64,000 nt of DNA from Miscanthus floridulus. Its lineage: Eukaryota > Streptophyta > Magnoliopsida > Poales > Poaceae. Shown piece by piece: positions 1 through 8,312 of this stretch. A model generated the notes under the pieces. The model was not told the DNA's origin. It searched no databases and was given only the letters and a program-made list of their open reading frames with translations. The stretch is from positions 78,680,570-78,744,569 of the forward strand of contig NC_089598.1 in assembly GCF_019320115.1 (NCBI RefSeq). The letters run 5' to 3'. The translations under genes were made by a program, and so were the position numbers. Each line of letters starts with the position of its first letter. Position 1 is the stretch's first letter.

Positions 1-597
1 CACTATTCGGGCACTGTTATATCGGAAAGGGCTTAAAGCGCCCGTCCCATCGTATCCCGACGGTACCTTCCTGCAGGCGTGCAGGGCATGGTCCTCGGTA
101 CTGCTTTTGACTCGAATGTTCTGTCGTACCCTGTGCTTGTCATCATGAAGGAGCAGGGTGCAATCGTCGGACGAGGTGGAGCCCACCCTCGAACGTTGGG
201 CGAGGCGGAGCTAGCCCCTAGCCGTCGGGCATCGGGCGAGGCGGAGCCAGCCCTTAGCCGTCGGGCGAGACGGAGTCCAGCCCTCGGGGGTCGGGCGAGG
301 CGGAGCCAGCCCTTGGCCGTCGGGCGAGGCGGAGGCCAGCCCTCGGGGGTCGGGCAAGGCAGAGCCCGCCCTCGGCCATCGGGCGTGGCGAAGCCAGCCC
401 CTAGCCATCGGGCGAGACGGAGCCCACCCTCGAACGTCGGGCAAGACGAAACCAGCCCTTAGCCGTCGAACGAAGCGAAACCAATCTTCCGTCGTTCAGA
501 CAGAAGCGTAGTAGTGTTCTTGTCTGACTATAAGCGTCAACGTTCGATGGTTATTAGTCCCACCTCATTGGGTACCCCAATATTAAGTCCCCAACAA
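1..597 (-). mobile_element. LTR of a Tat-lineage Gypsy element (A family), cut by the window edge
   Basis: This stretch is the relative of the left LTR of element A. Bases 41-180 match 28437-28560 at most positions, and both end in the same block, where TTGGGTACCC is followed by a pyrimidine-rich end closing in CA at 597. In element orientation (minus) the LTR therefore starts TGTTGGGGACTT at 597 and runs off the left edge. It could be a solo LTR or the 3' LTR of an element outside the window. It ends about 425 bp past the stop codon of the TMEM258 gene. The long reading frame over 79-462 is a by-product of GC-rich tandem repeats, not a gene. Confidence 0.8.
180..475. repeat. GC-rich minisatellite of about 30-bp units inside the LTR
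   Basis: About nine degenerate units of roughly 30-32 bp follow one another, each built on a core close to GTCGGGCGAGGCGGAGCC followed by AGCCCT(T)AGCC. Units differ mostly by C/T and G/A changes. The homologous stretch in the element A LTR (about 28560-28830) has the same organisation but is more eroded. The array stays open in several frames on both strands, which explains the proline/arginine/alanine-rich reading frames there. Confidence 0.8.
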
Positions 598-1022
598 CCA
601 TCTTTTGCTTGTGGAAGTAGCTTTTGCAACGTAGCCAGGTTTGAACAATCATGTTCCAAATTATTCATCATAGCATCATATGTTCAGTGCTTAACTGCTT
701 ATAGCACAAGCCGTATCCAGATCATTCTTCACTCACGAAGTCACGATGCAAGGCATAAAACAGCAAAATACAAATTCCAGTAATATTTAAGCAGAAATGC
801 TGTAATAAGCACCAATTCAGGCAACTGGGATTTACATTGATGATATAATGGAGACCTGAGGAAAACGTCTGAGCATTGCTTTAACTCGGTTGCTCTCATA
901 CATTGTTCTAGAATAAGTTCAAAGGCTCCATATTCGTTAACAACACGAACTTTGAGGATCTGGCATATCCTACTAGTCACAGCAGGGATGCAGAACACAA
1001 GCACACGGCCCATATCCAGTCA
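598..1022. other. Gene-flanking sequence and probable 3' UTR of TMEM258
   Basis: This is unique-looking, AT-richer sequence between the LTR boundary and the TMEM258 stop codon. Part of it must be that gene's 3' untranslated region (minus strand). I see no independent ORF or repeat. The 90-residue minus-strand frame covering 741-1013 has no recognisable domain. Confidence 0.5.
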
Positions 1023-3519
1023 TCAGACGTAAACACCACTTGCAAGGAGCACGAACAGAGACCCAAAGCCCTGTGGAACAATCAAAGATAACTTAGGCAT
1101 GATACGATCACCTTTCTGAAATTGTAAAACAACCAAAAGCTAAGGATGGAATAGAGACCCAACGCTCTGAGGAATTGTAGAACAAAAATGTTCTGCATAA
1201 GGCTTATACCAGGAAAACAGAAGCAACAGCTGCTGTTGCGATCTCCTTTGGCAGGCTACGGCTCCGCCTGGATGAAGTTGCTTCATAACTGAAACAGAAA
1301 AAACATTAGCAATGAATTGTGCATGCTTTGCTCTCCTCATTAAAGCTCTACAACAACTCTACTATCTATCTAGGAAATTTGAAGCATACGGCTTTGTTCT
1401 GCATTCATCTCATGGTATTTATAATTCATGCCATTGCTTCTTTGGAATAATTTGTTTATGTCCTGGCAGATAACCAGATTCCAATTATTGGCAAACAATT
1501 TCAACATAAAACAGATGTCAAGTTTAATGCTAGCAGTGAATTGTCAATTCGTGAAATATAGCGCTGCACTCAACAAAGGCATCATAGGAAAGCCAGACAA
1601 GCAGCAGGATCAGCGTCACAAGTTATCTTCGAAATAGTTTGTTTGAGGATTGGATTAGTTTGGTAGTTTGGAGATAGAATTACATGGAAGATTGGTTTGT
1701 TAGGAGATTTGGATTTGGTTTACTAGGTGTTAGTAGCTTGAATGAAGGCCAAATGTACTGGGCCCGCTCTATATAAGGTAATCTGGGAGATGAAGGAAGA
1801 AGTTATTCCATTCACATGTGCTCCATTGCAACAAGGTTTGACATCGCCATCCCGTTTAACCCCTGCCATCTGCTTCCACCATCCCATTGCCAAATGCTGA
1901 TATGCACTACAACCACCATAACAAGCACCTATTGGACAAAAGAACCTGCAACTTGCTACTTGGTTACTGCAATCTTGGCCAGGACTTCAGGGCTCAAAAC
2001 TGTAGGCACTTGAGCAGACAGATTGGTGGAAATACATTGCAACGGAATTGAAATGTTCGACACAAGAAATACATTTTTCTAATTGAGATTGAAATCAAGA
2101 CCAAAATCAAAGCAAAAGTGCACAATACAGGATGGGTATGCCAGCATGCGATATTTGACCAAAGAAAACAACCATAAGATTAAATTTGGGATTTTAAACA
2201 AGTACAACAATATACAAAGAGTCTTCAATCTTCATGTAACTGATGAAAGCAACCATAACAAGTACAACAATATACGAGGAGAGTCTTCTTGTAACTGAAA
2301 GTGTTAGACATTATCTTTATAAATTTGTTAATACAACTGTTAGACTGGAAATGATAATTTGGTAAGGCAATGAATTCACACACAAAAAGGAAGAAACAAA
2401 TAGTCAGTTGCATTCACAAAAAGTTTGTTGAACAGTTGGTCAGGGTCAGCACCACGGAGACTGACGCTGAGGTTAATAAAGGTCCACAAAACCAGGAATA
2501 ACCAGGCAGCAGTTTCTGTATGCCTAGTCAGGCAAGGTATGTGTACTTTTCTCCAGTAAATAGTTAATTCAAGTTACAAAGCTATATGGTGCATGTTCTA
2601 TATCAGCAAACAACTTACAAACCCAGTATAAAAAATTCAACAGGTCAAAAAGGAAATCCCTCTGCAACATGCAGCATAGAGTTACTTCCTCCGTTCCAAA
2701 TTATAAGACGTTTTGGCTTTTCTAGATTCATGGCTTTTGTTACGCATTTAGATGTACACTATGTCTAGATGTATAGGAAAAGCAATGTATCTAATAATTT
2801 GGAACGGAGGGAGTAAATGCTAATATACTCCAAAATTACCTACACGATAGCAAGGACTGAATTGCATCACATTCCACTGGTTGCTGGCTTGCTGCTGCAA
2901 CTTCAAAATCCCACAGACAAGAATGTTCTCGGCAAAACCCACACTCCAATTCATGAAAACAGTAAGCACCAACCCCTATGTTACTGCCATCTAACATTCT
3001 GGAAACATCCATGGAGACTAATAGTAATCCATGACGCCCCCTGGCGTGATTGGAGTTTCACCCTAGCAGCATAGAACAGGGACAGGGATACTACCACTTA
3101 CGGATCAAGCCAACAAACAGATGAGATCTCCAATCGGAACGAGCGGACAGGTAAATTCGACATCCTACCGATAAAACTCAGCGGCTAAACACATCACATC
3201 AGGGCACACCAGGCAAGTGCGGCTAAACACATCGGATCAGATCAGGGCACCAGACAAGTGAATGACCGATCCGCCAAATCGCAAGGTATACGGGGCAGTA
3301 ACAGATGGCGGACGAAGGGGGACTCACATGAAGAAGGAGGCGGTGAACATGAGGCCTACGGATACCATGACGACGGCCAGCGTCGGGTACCACTCCACCG
3401 GCACGGGGCTCGAGATCGCCTTCGCCGCCTGCGAAACACGAATCCCCCTGGGTCAGCACAGCGGGCTCCCAAGCAGAACCCTGGATCTACGCAGGAGAAG
3501 GCAGTCGAGGGCTCACCAT
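1023..3519 (-). CDS. TMEM258: TMEM258/Ost5-family subunit of oligosaccharyltransferase (4 coding exons)
   Basis: Host gene on the minus strand, reconstructed from splice sites. Exon 1 is only the ATG (3517-3519), followed by GTGAGC. Exon 2 is 3328-3428, exon 3 is 1210-1288 and exon 4 is 1023-1070 ending in TGA; all introns are GT-AG. The joined product is 76 residues, the usual length of the family (PF05251, Ost5/UPF0197). Recognisable blocks are SSPVPVEWYPTLAVV in exon 2, YEATSSRRSRSLPKE in exon 3 and GFGSLFVLLASGVYV at the end. Two hydrophobic segments, roughly residues 17-37 and 54-75, fit a two-pass ER membrane protein. Family knowledge places it in the OST complex that N-glycosylates proteins in the ER. 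I recall Ala rather than Pro after RSL in relatives. The frame is intact, so the gene is probably functional. It is the only host gene I can support in the window. Confidence 0.93.
1140..1166 (-). pseudogene. Decoy duplicate of the 5' part of TMEM258 exon 4
   Basis: Between exons 3 and 4, the minus strand carries a second acceptor-like tract ending in CCTCAG, followed by AGCGTTGGGTCTCTATTC and then a TAG at 1140-1142. This resembles the true exon 4 start (GGCTTTGGGTCTCTGTTC) behind its own acceptor about 95 bp further on. If spliced to exon 3 it would stay in frame and encode SVGSLFHP then stop, removing most of the second membrane segment. It looks like a decayed partial tandem copy of exon 4. 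Whether it is ever spliced is unknown. Confidence 0.6.
1640..2080 (+). other. Promoter-like, possibly LTR-derived segment in TMEM258 intron
   Basis: On the plus strand, antisense to TMEM258 and inside its second intron, a TATATAAGG box lies at 1770-1778. It is preceded by TTTGG-rich sequence and followed about 30 bp on by AAGGAAGAAGTTATTCC. That arrangement is typical of short plant LTR promoters. I could not find LTR ends or target duplications, so an LTR remnant is only a guess. The short frame at 1816-2013 has no recognisable domain. Confidence 0.3.
2197..2312. repeat. Short tandem duplication (about 61-bp unit) in the intron
   Basis: The string AACAAGTACAACAATATAC, with a following AGAGTCTTC, occurs at about 2197 and again at about 2257. 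Both copies are followed by TTGTAACTGA or TGTAACTGA, giving two diverged copies of a unit near 61 bp. No coding meaning is apparent. Confidence 0.6.
2683..2815. mobile_element. Stowaway-type MITE (Tc1/Mariner) in TMEM258 intron 2
   Basis: The element occupies 2685-2813. Its terminal inverted repeats begin CTTCCTCCGTTCCAAATTAT on the left, and the right end reads CTCCCTCCGTTCCAAATTAT on the opposite strand. It is flanked by TA on both sides (2683-2684, 2814-2815), the Stowaway target duplication. It is about 129 bp and AT-rich, as usual for these non-autonomous elements. Confidence 0.88.
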
Positions 3520-3731
3520 CCCGCGAGATCTGCTGCCGCTGTAGTCGCCGTCCGCTCTGCCTGCCTCGTCGTCTCGTCTCCTTGTCGCCGCCGCGATGCA
3601 CCGACTGACTTGAGAGATTTGTGACGACCCGGAGCCAGATGGATCTGTCCGTCGTCCGGGACAATGGCCATCAATCCCAACTCGCAAGGGTTTTAGTGGG
3701 CTTTGGATACGAGTGATGGGCCGGCCCATGG
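3520..3731 (-). promoter_or_regulatory. TMEM258 5' UTR and proximal promoter with palindromic GGCCCA element
   Basis: Just upstream of the TMEM258 start (minus strand) is a GC-rich purine/pyrimidine leader (about 3520-3650) typical of a grass 5' UTR. Upstream of it, 3716-3729 reads ATGGGCCGGCCCAT, a perfect 14-bp palindrome holding two oppositely facing TGGGCC/GGCCCA cores. A further GTGGGCTTTGG lies at about 3696-3706. TGGGCC/GGCCCA 'site II' motifs are TCP-factor sites common in promoters of growth-linked housekeeping genes. I see no convincing TATA box between them and the leader. Confidence 0.5.
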
Positions 3732-3914
3732 TTACGGACAGGAAAGAAAATGAACGGGCTTGTTCCTTTCATGGCAACCCCAACGAGCCCCGCGGACCAA
3801 AAAGTATCAGAGAGAGGTGACCGAGAAGCAAGTTCTAAAAAACACACAGCGGAAGAGAAGGAAGTAAAGCAAAGATTTATATATAAGACCAAAAAGTCTC
3901 TATCTCACGAGACA

Positions 3915-3992
3915 CCTGTTCGCTTATGCTATGCTGATGCTTATATTAAAATGTTATGAGAAAAAAACATGGCTGAAAAGTAGCTTAAGCGG
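3915..3992. mobile_element. Short MITE remnant, inverted relative of 4873-4962
   Basis: The sequence starts CCTGTTCGCTTATGCTATGC and ends in GGCTGAAAAGTAGCTTAAGC. It is the inverted-orientation relative of the better copy at 4873-4962, with internal decay. The family has CCTGTTCGCTT termini. No target duplication could be assigned. Confidence 0.55.
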
Positions 3993-4332
3993 CCTTGTTT
4001 AGTTTCTCCCTTAAAGTTGAGTCCATATCCCATCGGATGTTTGACACATGCATGGAGTATTAAATATAGATTAAAAATAACTAATTACATTACTAATTTG
4101 CAAGACGAATTTTTAAGCCTAATTAGTCCATGATTTGTCAACGTGGTGTTACAATAAAGCTATAGTAAACATGTGCTAATGACGAATTAATTAGGCTTAA
4201 AAAATTTATTTGGCGGAATACTAAATACTTTTGTAATTTATTTTATTATTACTATACAAACACTCACATGTGATATCTTGATGTGACACTTAACATGACA
4301 TCCTAAATTTTAGCCCTGAATTTAAAAAGACC
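3991..4332. mobile_element. MITE with GGCCTTGTTTAG-type terminus and internal palindrome
   Basis: The left end is GGCCTTGTTTAGTTTC. The right end is a decayed inverse of it (CCCTGAATTTAAAAAGACC, ending at 4332). Inside, GACGAATTTTTAAGCCTAAT and its inverse ATTAGGCTTAAAAAATTTAT form a long imperfect hairpin. The composition (AT-rich, no ORF) and the termini match a common grass MITE type. Its superfamily (hAT or Harbinger) cannot be settled without a clear target duplication. Confidence 0.6.
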
Positions 4333-4872
4333 TAAACTTAATAGCTGCAACCTAGGTAAACCTCCAATGTCATAGCCAGGGCTACAGGCCTATAGGCGAG
4401 AGATGGTAGAGCCCGCAACAAGGTCAAAACGCAGCGGAAGAGTGCATCCGCCAACGGCCAAAGTATCACAAGCAACGAGAGCAGCAAACACCTAGGCTTG
4501 TTCGTTTACCCTGGAACAGTTCCTTAGAACAGTTCCTGTTGGAATGATAAGCTTATTTATATTAACATTGATTATTTGGAATATTTTCCAGCTCAGACCA
4601 AAGGGCCTTACTTGACTGTGCTGACTGCACCTTATCTGTACCTGCAGCTACAGAAACTCTTCTCATAGCACCTAATACTCTGAGTGGTTTTAATACAAAT
4701 AAAGTAATCCACATATATTAGAAAACGTTAAAAGTACTATTTACACAATGCTAACTATTACTACTTGTGGTTTGCAAAAAAAAAAACTTTTCTTTCATCG
4801 TACCTCACCTTTATTTTCTCTCCCTCTTCTTTTTTAGCATGGACCATCTTCTCTCTCCCAAGCATATGTACC
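4333..4872. other. Intergenic sequence without recognisable genes
   Basis: AT-rich spacer. About 4498-4560 contains TTGTTCGTTTACC with repeated GGAACAGTTCC-like palindromes and may be another decayed MITE. A run of eleven A lies near 4777. I see no ORF with a domain. Confidence 0.4.
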
Positions 4873-4962
4873 CCTGTTCGCTTGAGCTTATTCAGAACTA
4901 CTTTTTAGCCATAGAACAGTGTTTTTCTCTCACAATATTTTAGCATAAGCATCAGCATAAGC
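4873..4962. mobile_element. Short MITE, better-preserved copy of the 3915-3992 family
   Basis: It begins CCTGTTCGCTTGAGCTTATT and continues through a tract containing GAACAGTGTTTTTCTCTCAC to GCATAAGCATCAGCATAAGC. Read on the opposite strand it matches 3915-3992, so two copies in opposite orientation flank about 0.9 kb. The final inverted terminus appears to have been lost here. Confidence 0.55.
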
Positions 4963-5304
4963 CAAATTTCAACATTAGCGAACATCTTAGTAGCTTCTAC
5001 AATAATAAGTATAGAGCACCTGCTCTTTTTAACCGATCCTACATAACCCTTGGGGCTACAACTAAGGCTGTGTTTGCTATACGGAAAGGCATACACAACA
5101 CACCGCTCCACGCTCATCGCAAAGTCGCAGCCCTTCGCGTCTTGCGACTCGAGCGTCGCCGCCACCACCACCGCTGGTTCCCCCTCCCTCCCACCTTCGG
5201 CTGGTCCCCCTCCCTCCCACCTCCGGCATATTGCTGGAGAATGGAGGGAGTGGGGATCCATCAATTTTAATAAGTTTTTCTGATAGATGAAGTCTTTAGG
5301 GTTA
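4963..5304. other. Intergenic sequence up to the first large retroelement
   Basis: No recognisable gene. It contains a GC-rich stretch (about 5140-5230) with CCACCACCACCGCTGG and repeated CCCCCTCCCTCCCACC, which opens several meaningless frames. The last bases, GGTTA at 5300-5304, are the expected left target-site copy for element E, whose partner cannot be seen. Confidence 0.4.
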
Positions 5305-5756
5305 TGTCGGTGTTTGATAACTGGCAACTCGTTACGGGGTTACCTAGGACAGTGTTCAAAGGGGTTCGGCGTACGCAGAACTCGACAGTAAATGCAAAGA
5401 GACGAACGATTTATACTGGTTCGGGCCCTCTTGTCGACTAATAGCCTTTACGTCCAATCAGCGTATTGCCTTTTACGTTGGATTGATTGTATGATTGTTA
5501 GGGTTACAAGGGGGTGCACCATACCTCTCTTTATATAGGAGAGAGGATAAAGGCACATATCTAGTCCTAGTCGGTTACAAGAGAAGAATCCTAGTCCTAT
5601 TACAGAATCTAGCTTTCATAGTAAACCGACTAAGTTGATCTGGAATAGCTTAAAGTACACGCCGCCTTATCTCGCATCCTTCAACAGATTGTGGGCTATC
5701 CCAGGTCCTATCCGGGTAGTACCCCCATGGGGAATCCCTAGGACCCTGGTCCATCA
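5305..5756 (-). mobile_element. 3' LTR of Tat-lineage Gypsy element E
   Basis: The plus-strand ends are TGTCGGTGTTTGATAACT (5305) and ...CCATCA (5756), giving TG...CA termini over 452 bp. The sequence immediately to the right reads AGCCCCCGAGCG, which on the minus strand is the purine-rich tract CGCTCGGGGGCT abutting the LTR start. This makes it the 3' LTR of a minus-oriented element. It contains TTTATACTGGTTCGGGCC and a TATATAGGAGAG stretch, both common in grass Tat LTRs. The other LTR is not in the window. Confidence 0.7.
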
Positions 5757-6045
5757 AGCCCCCGAGCGTGTCATGGTTGAACTCGGAAGCCTTCTTGTTC
5801 CTCCTGGTCTTGCCGGGTAGAAACAAGTGTAATCGAGTGCTTTCGTGAGTGAAGCTATGAGGTGCTCTGTAAAACCTCTGGGTGACATGCACTTTTCAAG
5901 AAAGTGCATTCACTGAGTGTAGCCCTCGAGTCTCTTGCTGTTTACTAAACAAAGAGTTAGAGGGTCTAAAAGAAAAAACGTCCATAGAGGATATGTACCT
6001 TGCAGCCTTTGAGTCTATGTTTGAGTAGTTGTACTCGAGACAAGG
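5757..6045 (-). other. PPT-proximal region of element E
   Basis: Non-coding sequence beside the polypurine tract of E. A second polypurine-like block (GTAGCCCTCGAGTC at about 5920) echoes the one beside the LTR, similar to the PPT-containing repeats seen in element A. The region is interrupted by the foldback element at 6056. Confidence 0.45.
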
Positions 6046-6934
6046 ATCTAAAAAAGGAAAAAGTCTACTCCACCGCCTCAACTATGGGAGGTGGTCTACA
6101 TAACCCCTCAACTATGAAACCGTCTGTTTTACCCCTTGAACTTTCCAAAACCGTCTATTCTACCCCCTGGGCGGTTTTTAACGGTGGTTTTACCACAGTA
6201 ACAGCGGTCTGCTACAGTAATAGCGGTTTGCTACAGTTCCTATGTTTTGAATTTTCTTTTTTTTATTTATTTTCGGTGAATTTTTGAAAAATCATAGAAA
6301 AATCTAATTTTATTGGACTTCATATGAGTAGATCTACACAGTGAATATATAATACGGTATGTTTTAGTATAATTTTTTTTGTAGCCTTAGATTAATTGAA
6401 AAATCTAATTTCGTCTGTAATTAATTGGAATAATTCATAGCTGCAGCTTCTATGGTCCAATTGTGATAAAATTTTTATGGTACGCTAATTATTGTATGCT
6501 TGAACTATAATAAAAATTTCGTACTCATTGGACTATGTATAACTTAGTTATAGATAAATTCTAATTAATTACAGATAAAATTGGATTTTCCAATTAATCT
6601 AAAGCTACAAAAAAAAATTATGCTAAAATATATCGTATTATATATTCACTGTGTAGATCTACTCATGTGTAGTCCAATAAAATTAGATTTTTCATTTTAT
6701 GATTTTTCTATGATTTACTATGATTTTTCAAAAATTCATCAAAAATAAACAAAAAAAAAGAAAATTCAAAACACCGGTACTGTAGCAAACCGCCGCTGAA
6801 AACCAACACAGGGGGTAGAATAGACGGTTTTGGAAAGTTCAGGGGGGTAAAACAGACGGTTTCATAGTTGAGGGGGTTATGTAGACCACCTCCCATAGTT
6901 GAGGGGGTGGAGTAGACTTTTTCCATCTAAAAAA
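6046..6934. mobile_element. MULE-type foldback MITE with 10-bp target duplication
   Basis: The element spans 6056-6924 (869 bp). Its ends are GGAAAAAGTCTACTCCACC and the exact inverse at the right, and the two halves are inverse copies along almost the whole length. The outer part is GC-richer with repeated ACCCCYYAACTATG-like blocks. The inner part is AT-rich, with matching blocks GTAGATCTACTCAT and ATGAGTAGATCTAC around a centre near 6490. The identical 10-mer ATCTAAAAAA flanks it at 6046-6055 and 6925-6934. A 9-11 bp duplication with very long inverted repeats is typical of non-autonomous Mutator-like elements. It is inserted in the non-coding part of element E and has no ORF. Confidence 0.85.
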
Positions 6935-8190
6935 TATACTCGAGGATGAGAGTGTCAACGAAAATTATTTCCCTGTCTGCTTGTACAGAAGCAGGTAAGA
7001 CCTATCGAAGTCACATGCAAAGCTTTAGTACCGTTGGTCCAAAGATGCTCAGTATATTCATGAGAATATGCCATCAAAGATGCTACCGGGTGTACAGTAA
7101 CTTCACATATGCTAGGAAAACGCTGCCTGTACACTGAAAATGTGTAGTGGGGTGCACTGTACCCTTGAAGTGTAGCACATGAACCTGTGTAAGAGTCAGT
7201 ATCTTGTCTATATATTTCGCGTGAACCTGATCTATAAACATCATCAAAACGCCTATAAAAACCTCCCTGGCGAGTACTTGAACCTCAGTTATAGAAGAAG
7301 CAAAGTGGCTCAGAGTTTGTAGCTTGCAAATATGGTGGTGAGCAAAGTAGATCAGCCCCTAGGAGTAATCGGTTGGCATAGCCAAGAGTTGTAGTGACTA
7401 GAAGAATTCTTGTGAGAGGGTTTAGAGGTAAGCTAAACCCGCAGTTGTGCACAGTAGAGTAGTCTGGATCTACAACTAGAAGAAGTCTTATGACAGCTGG
7501 TAGGGTGGCACATCCAGCAATCCCATGTTAGTTCTTTTGGGTGCCTATCGATGTCTGTCCTTGAAGGGTCGTGCCCAGACCTAAATGTGTACAGATGGCG
7601 TCGGCTAGCTGGCAAGATGTGCGAGTAGCTCATCCTTCATACCGGCCAACAGGCTACCTCTTGCAATAGCTATGCTCCTAAGGGTAGTCAGCCAACAAAT
7701 GTTTGTAGTTGGATAGTCTACCCAAGGTTCTAGGCTAGGACACACTACACATCTGTTATCTATTTGGATGCATTACTGAGAAACACTTAGAGTATGAGTA
7801 CTATGTTATATCCGAGTAGGTGTTGTCTTTGTTATTGACTAAAGAAATCTTGTAAAGTATGCAACTTTTGTAACCATTGAACTATTGTTAAATAAAAAGT
7901 CTTCATTAGAGTACTGCACTGTTTAGTGCATATTATCAAGCAATTGTCCAAGTACTGCAGAATCATCTAGGTACTTCACGATGTGGCTGTGTAGATAACG
8001 GTTGTAGCGTGGCCGGTACCATGATAGAGGAAATCCAACAGATAAGTCTGAACACATTCTGACTTGTTTGAAATCATGAAAAGGTGTGCAACCGTCATAT
8101 CAATCCGTGCGGCGTCATTAAAATGGAAGGGAAATCAAAATGTCATGCCCGTTGGTGTGATTATCAGGCCACATGGTAGTGGAATCCTTG
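6935..8190. other. Non-coding internal region of element E
   Basis: This continues element E after the foldback insertion. No conserved ORF is present. It contains degenerate GTGTACAGTAACTTC-type and GTAGAGTAGTCTGGATC blocks and leads into the promoter of the antisense ORF. The small frames at 6946-7137 and 7433-7633 have no recognisable domains. Confidence 0.45.
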
Positions 8191-8199
8191 TATAAAAGG
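8191..8199 (+). promoter_or_regulatory. TATA box of the antisense ORF in element E
   Basis: TATAAAAGG lies 122 bp before the ATG at 8313. About 25-30 bp downstream is a pyrimidine-rich initiator-like stretch (CTTCTTCCTCCATCGCA), as in plant core promoters. The box is on the plus strand, opposite to E's pol. Confidence 0.6.
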
Positions 8200-8312
8200 T
8201 AACCACCCCTTGCGTCTTCTTCCTCCATCGCATTTCACATTCTACTTAAGCCCCGTGCCTACTGTGAGCGCCGTCCACCTCAAACCCTAGATCTATAAAA
8301 GGGTTCTGCTTG

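Noticed and set aside
79..462. 127-residue plus-strand frame rich in Arg, Ala and Pro
   Set aside because: It is the translation of a GC-rich minisatellite in an LTR; the frame stays open on both strands because of the repeat.
180..475. Array of about 30-bp repeats resembling a CRISPR array
   Set aside because: There are no unique spacers, the units are degenerate and contiguous, and the sequence is a plant LTR.
3258..3664. Several overlapping frames of 100-120 residues on both strands
   Set aside because: They are shadows of TMEM258 exons 1-2 and its GC-rich 5' UTR. The real product needs splicing, and none of these frames has a domain of its own.
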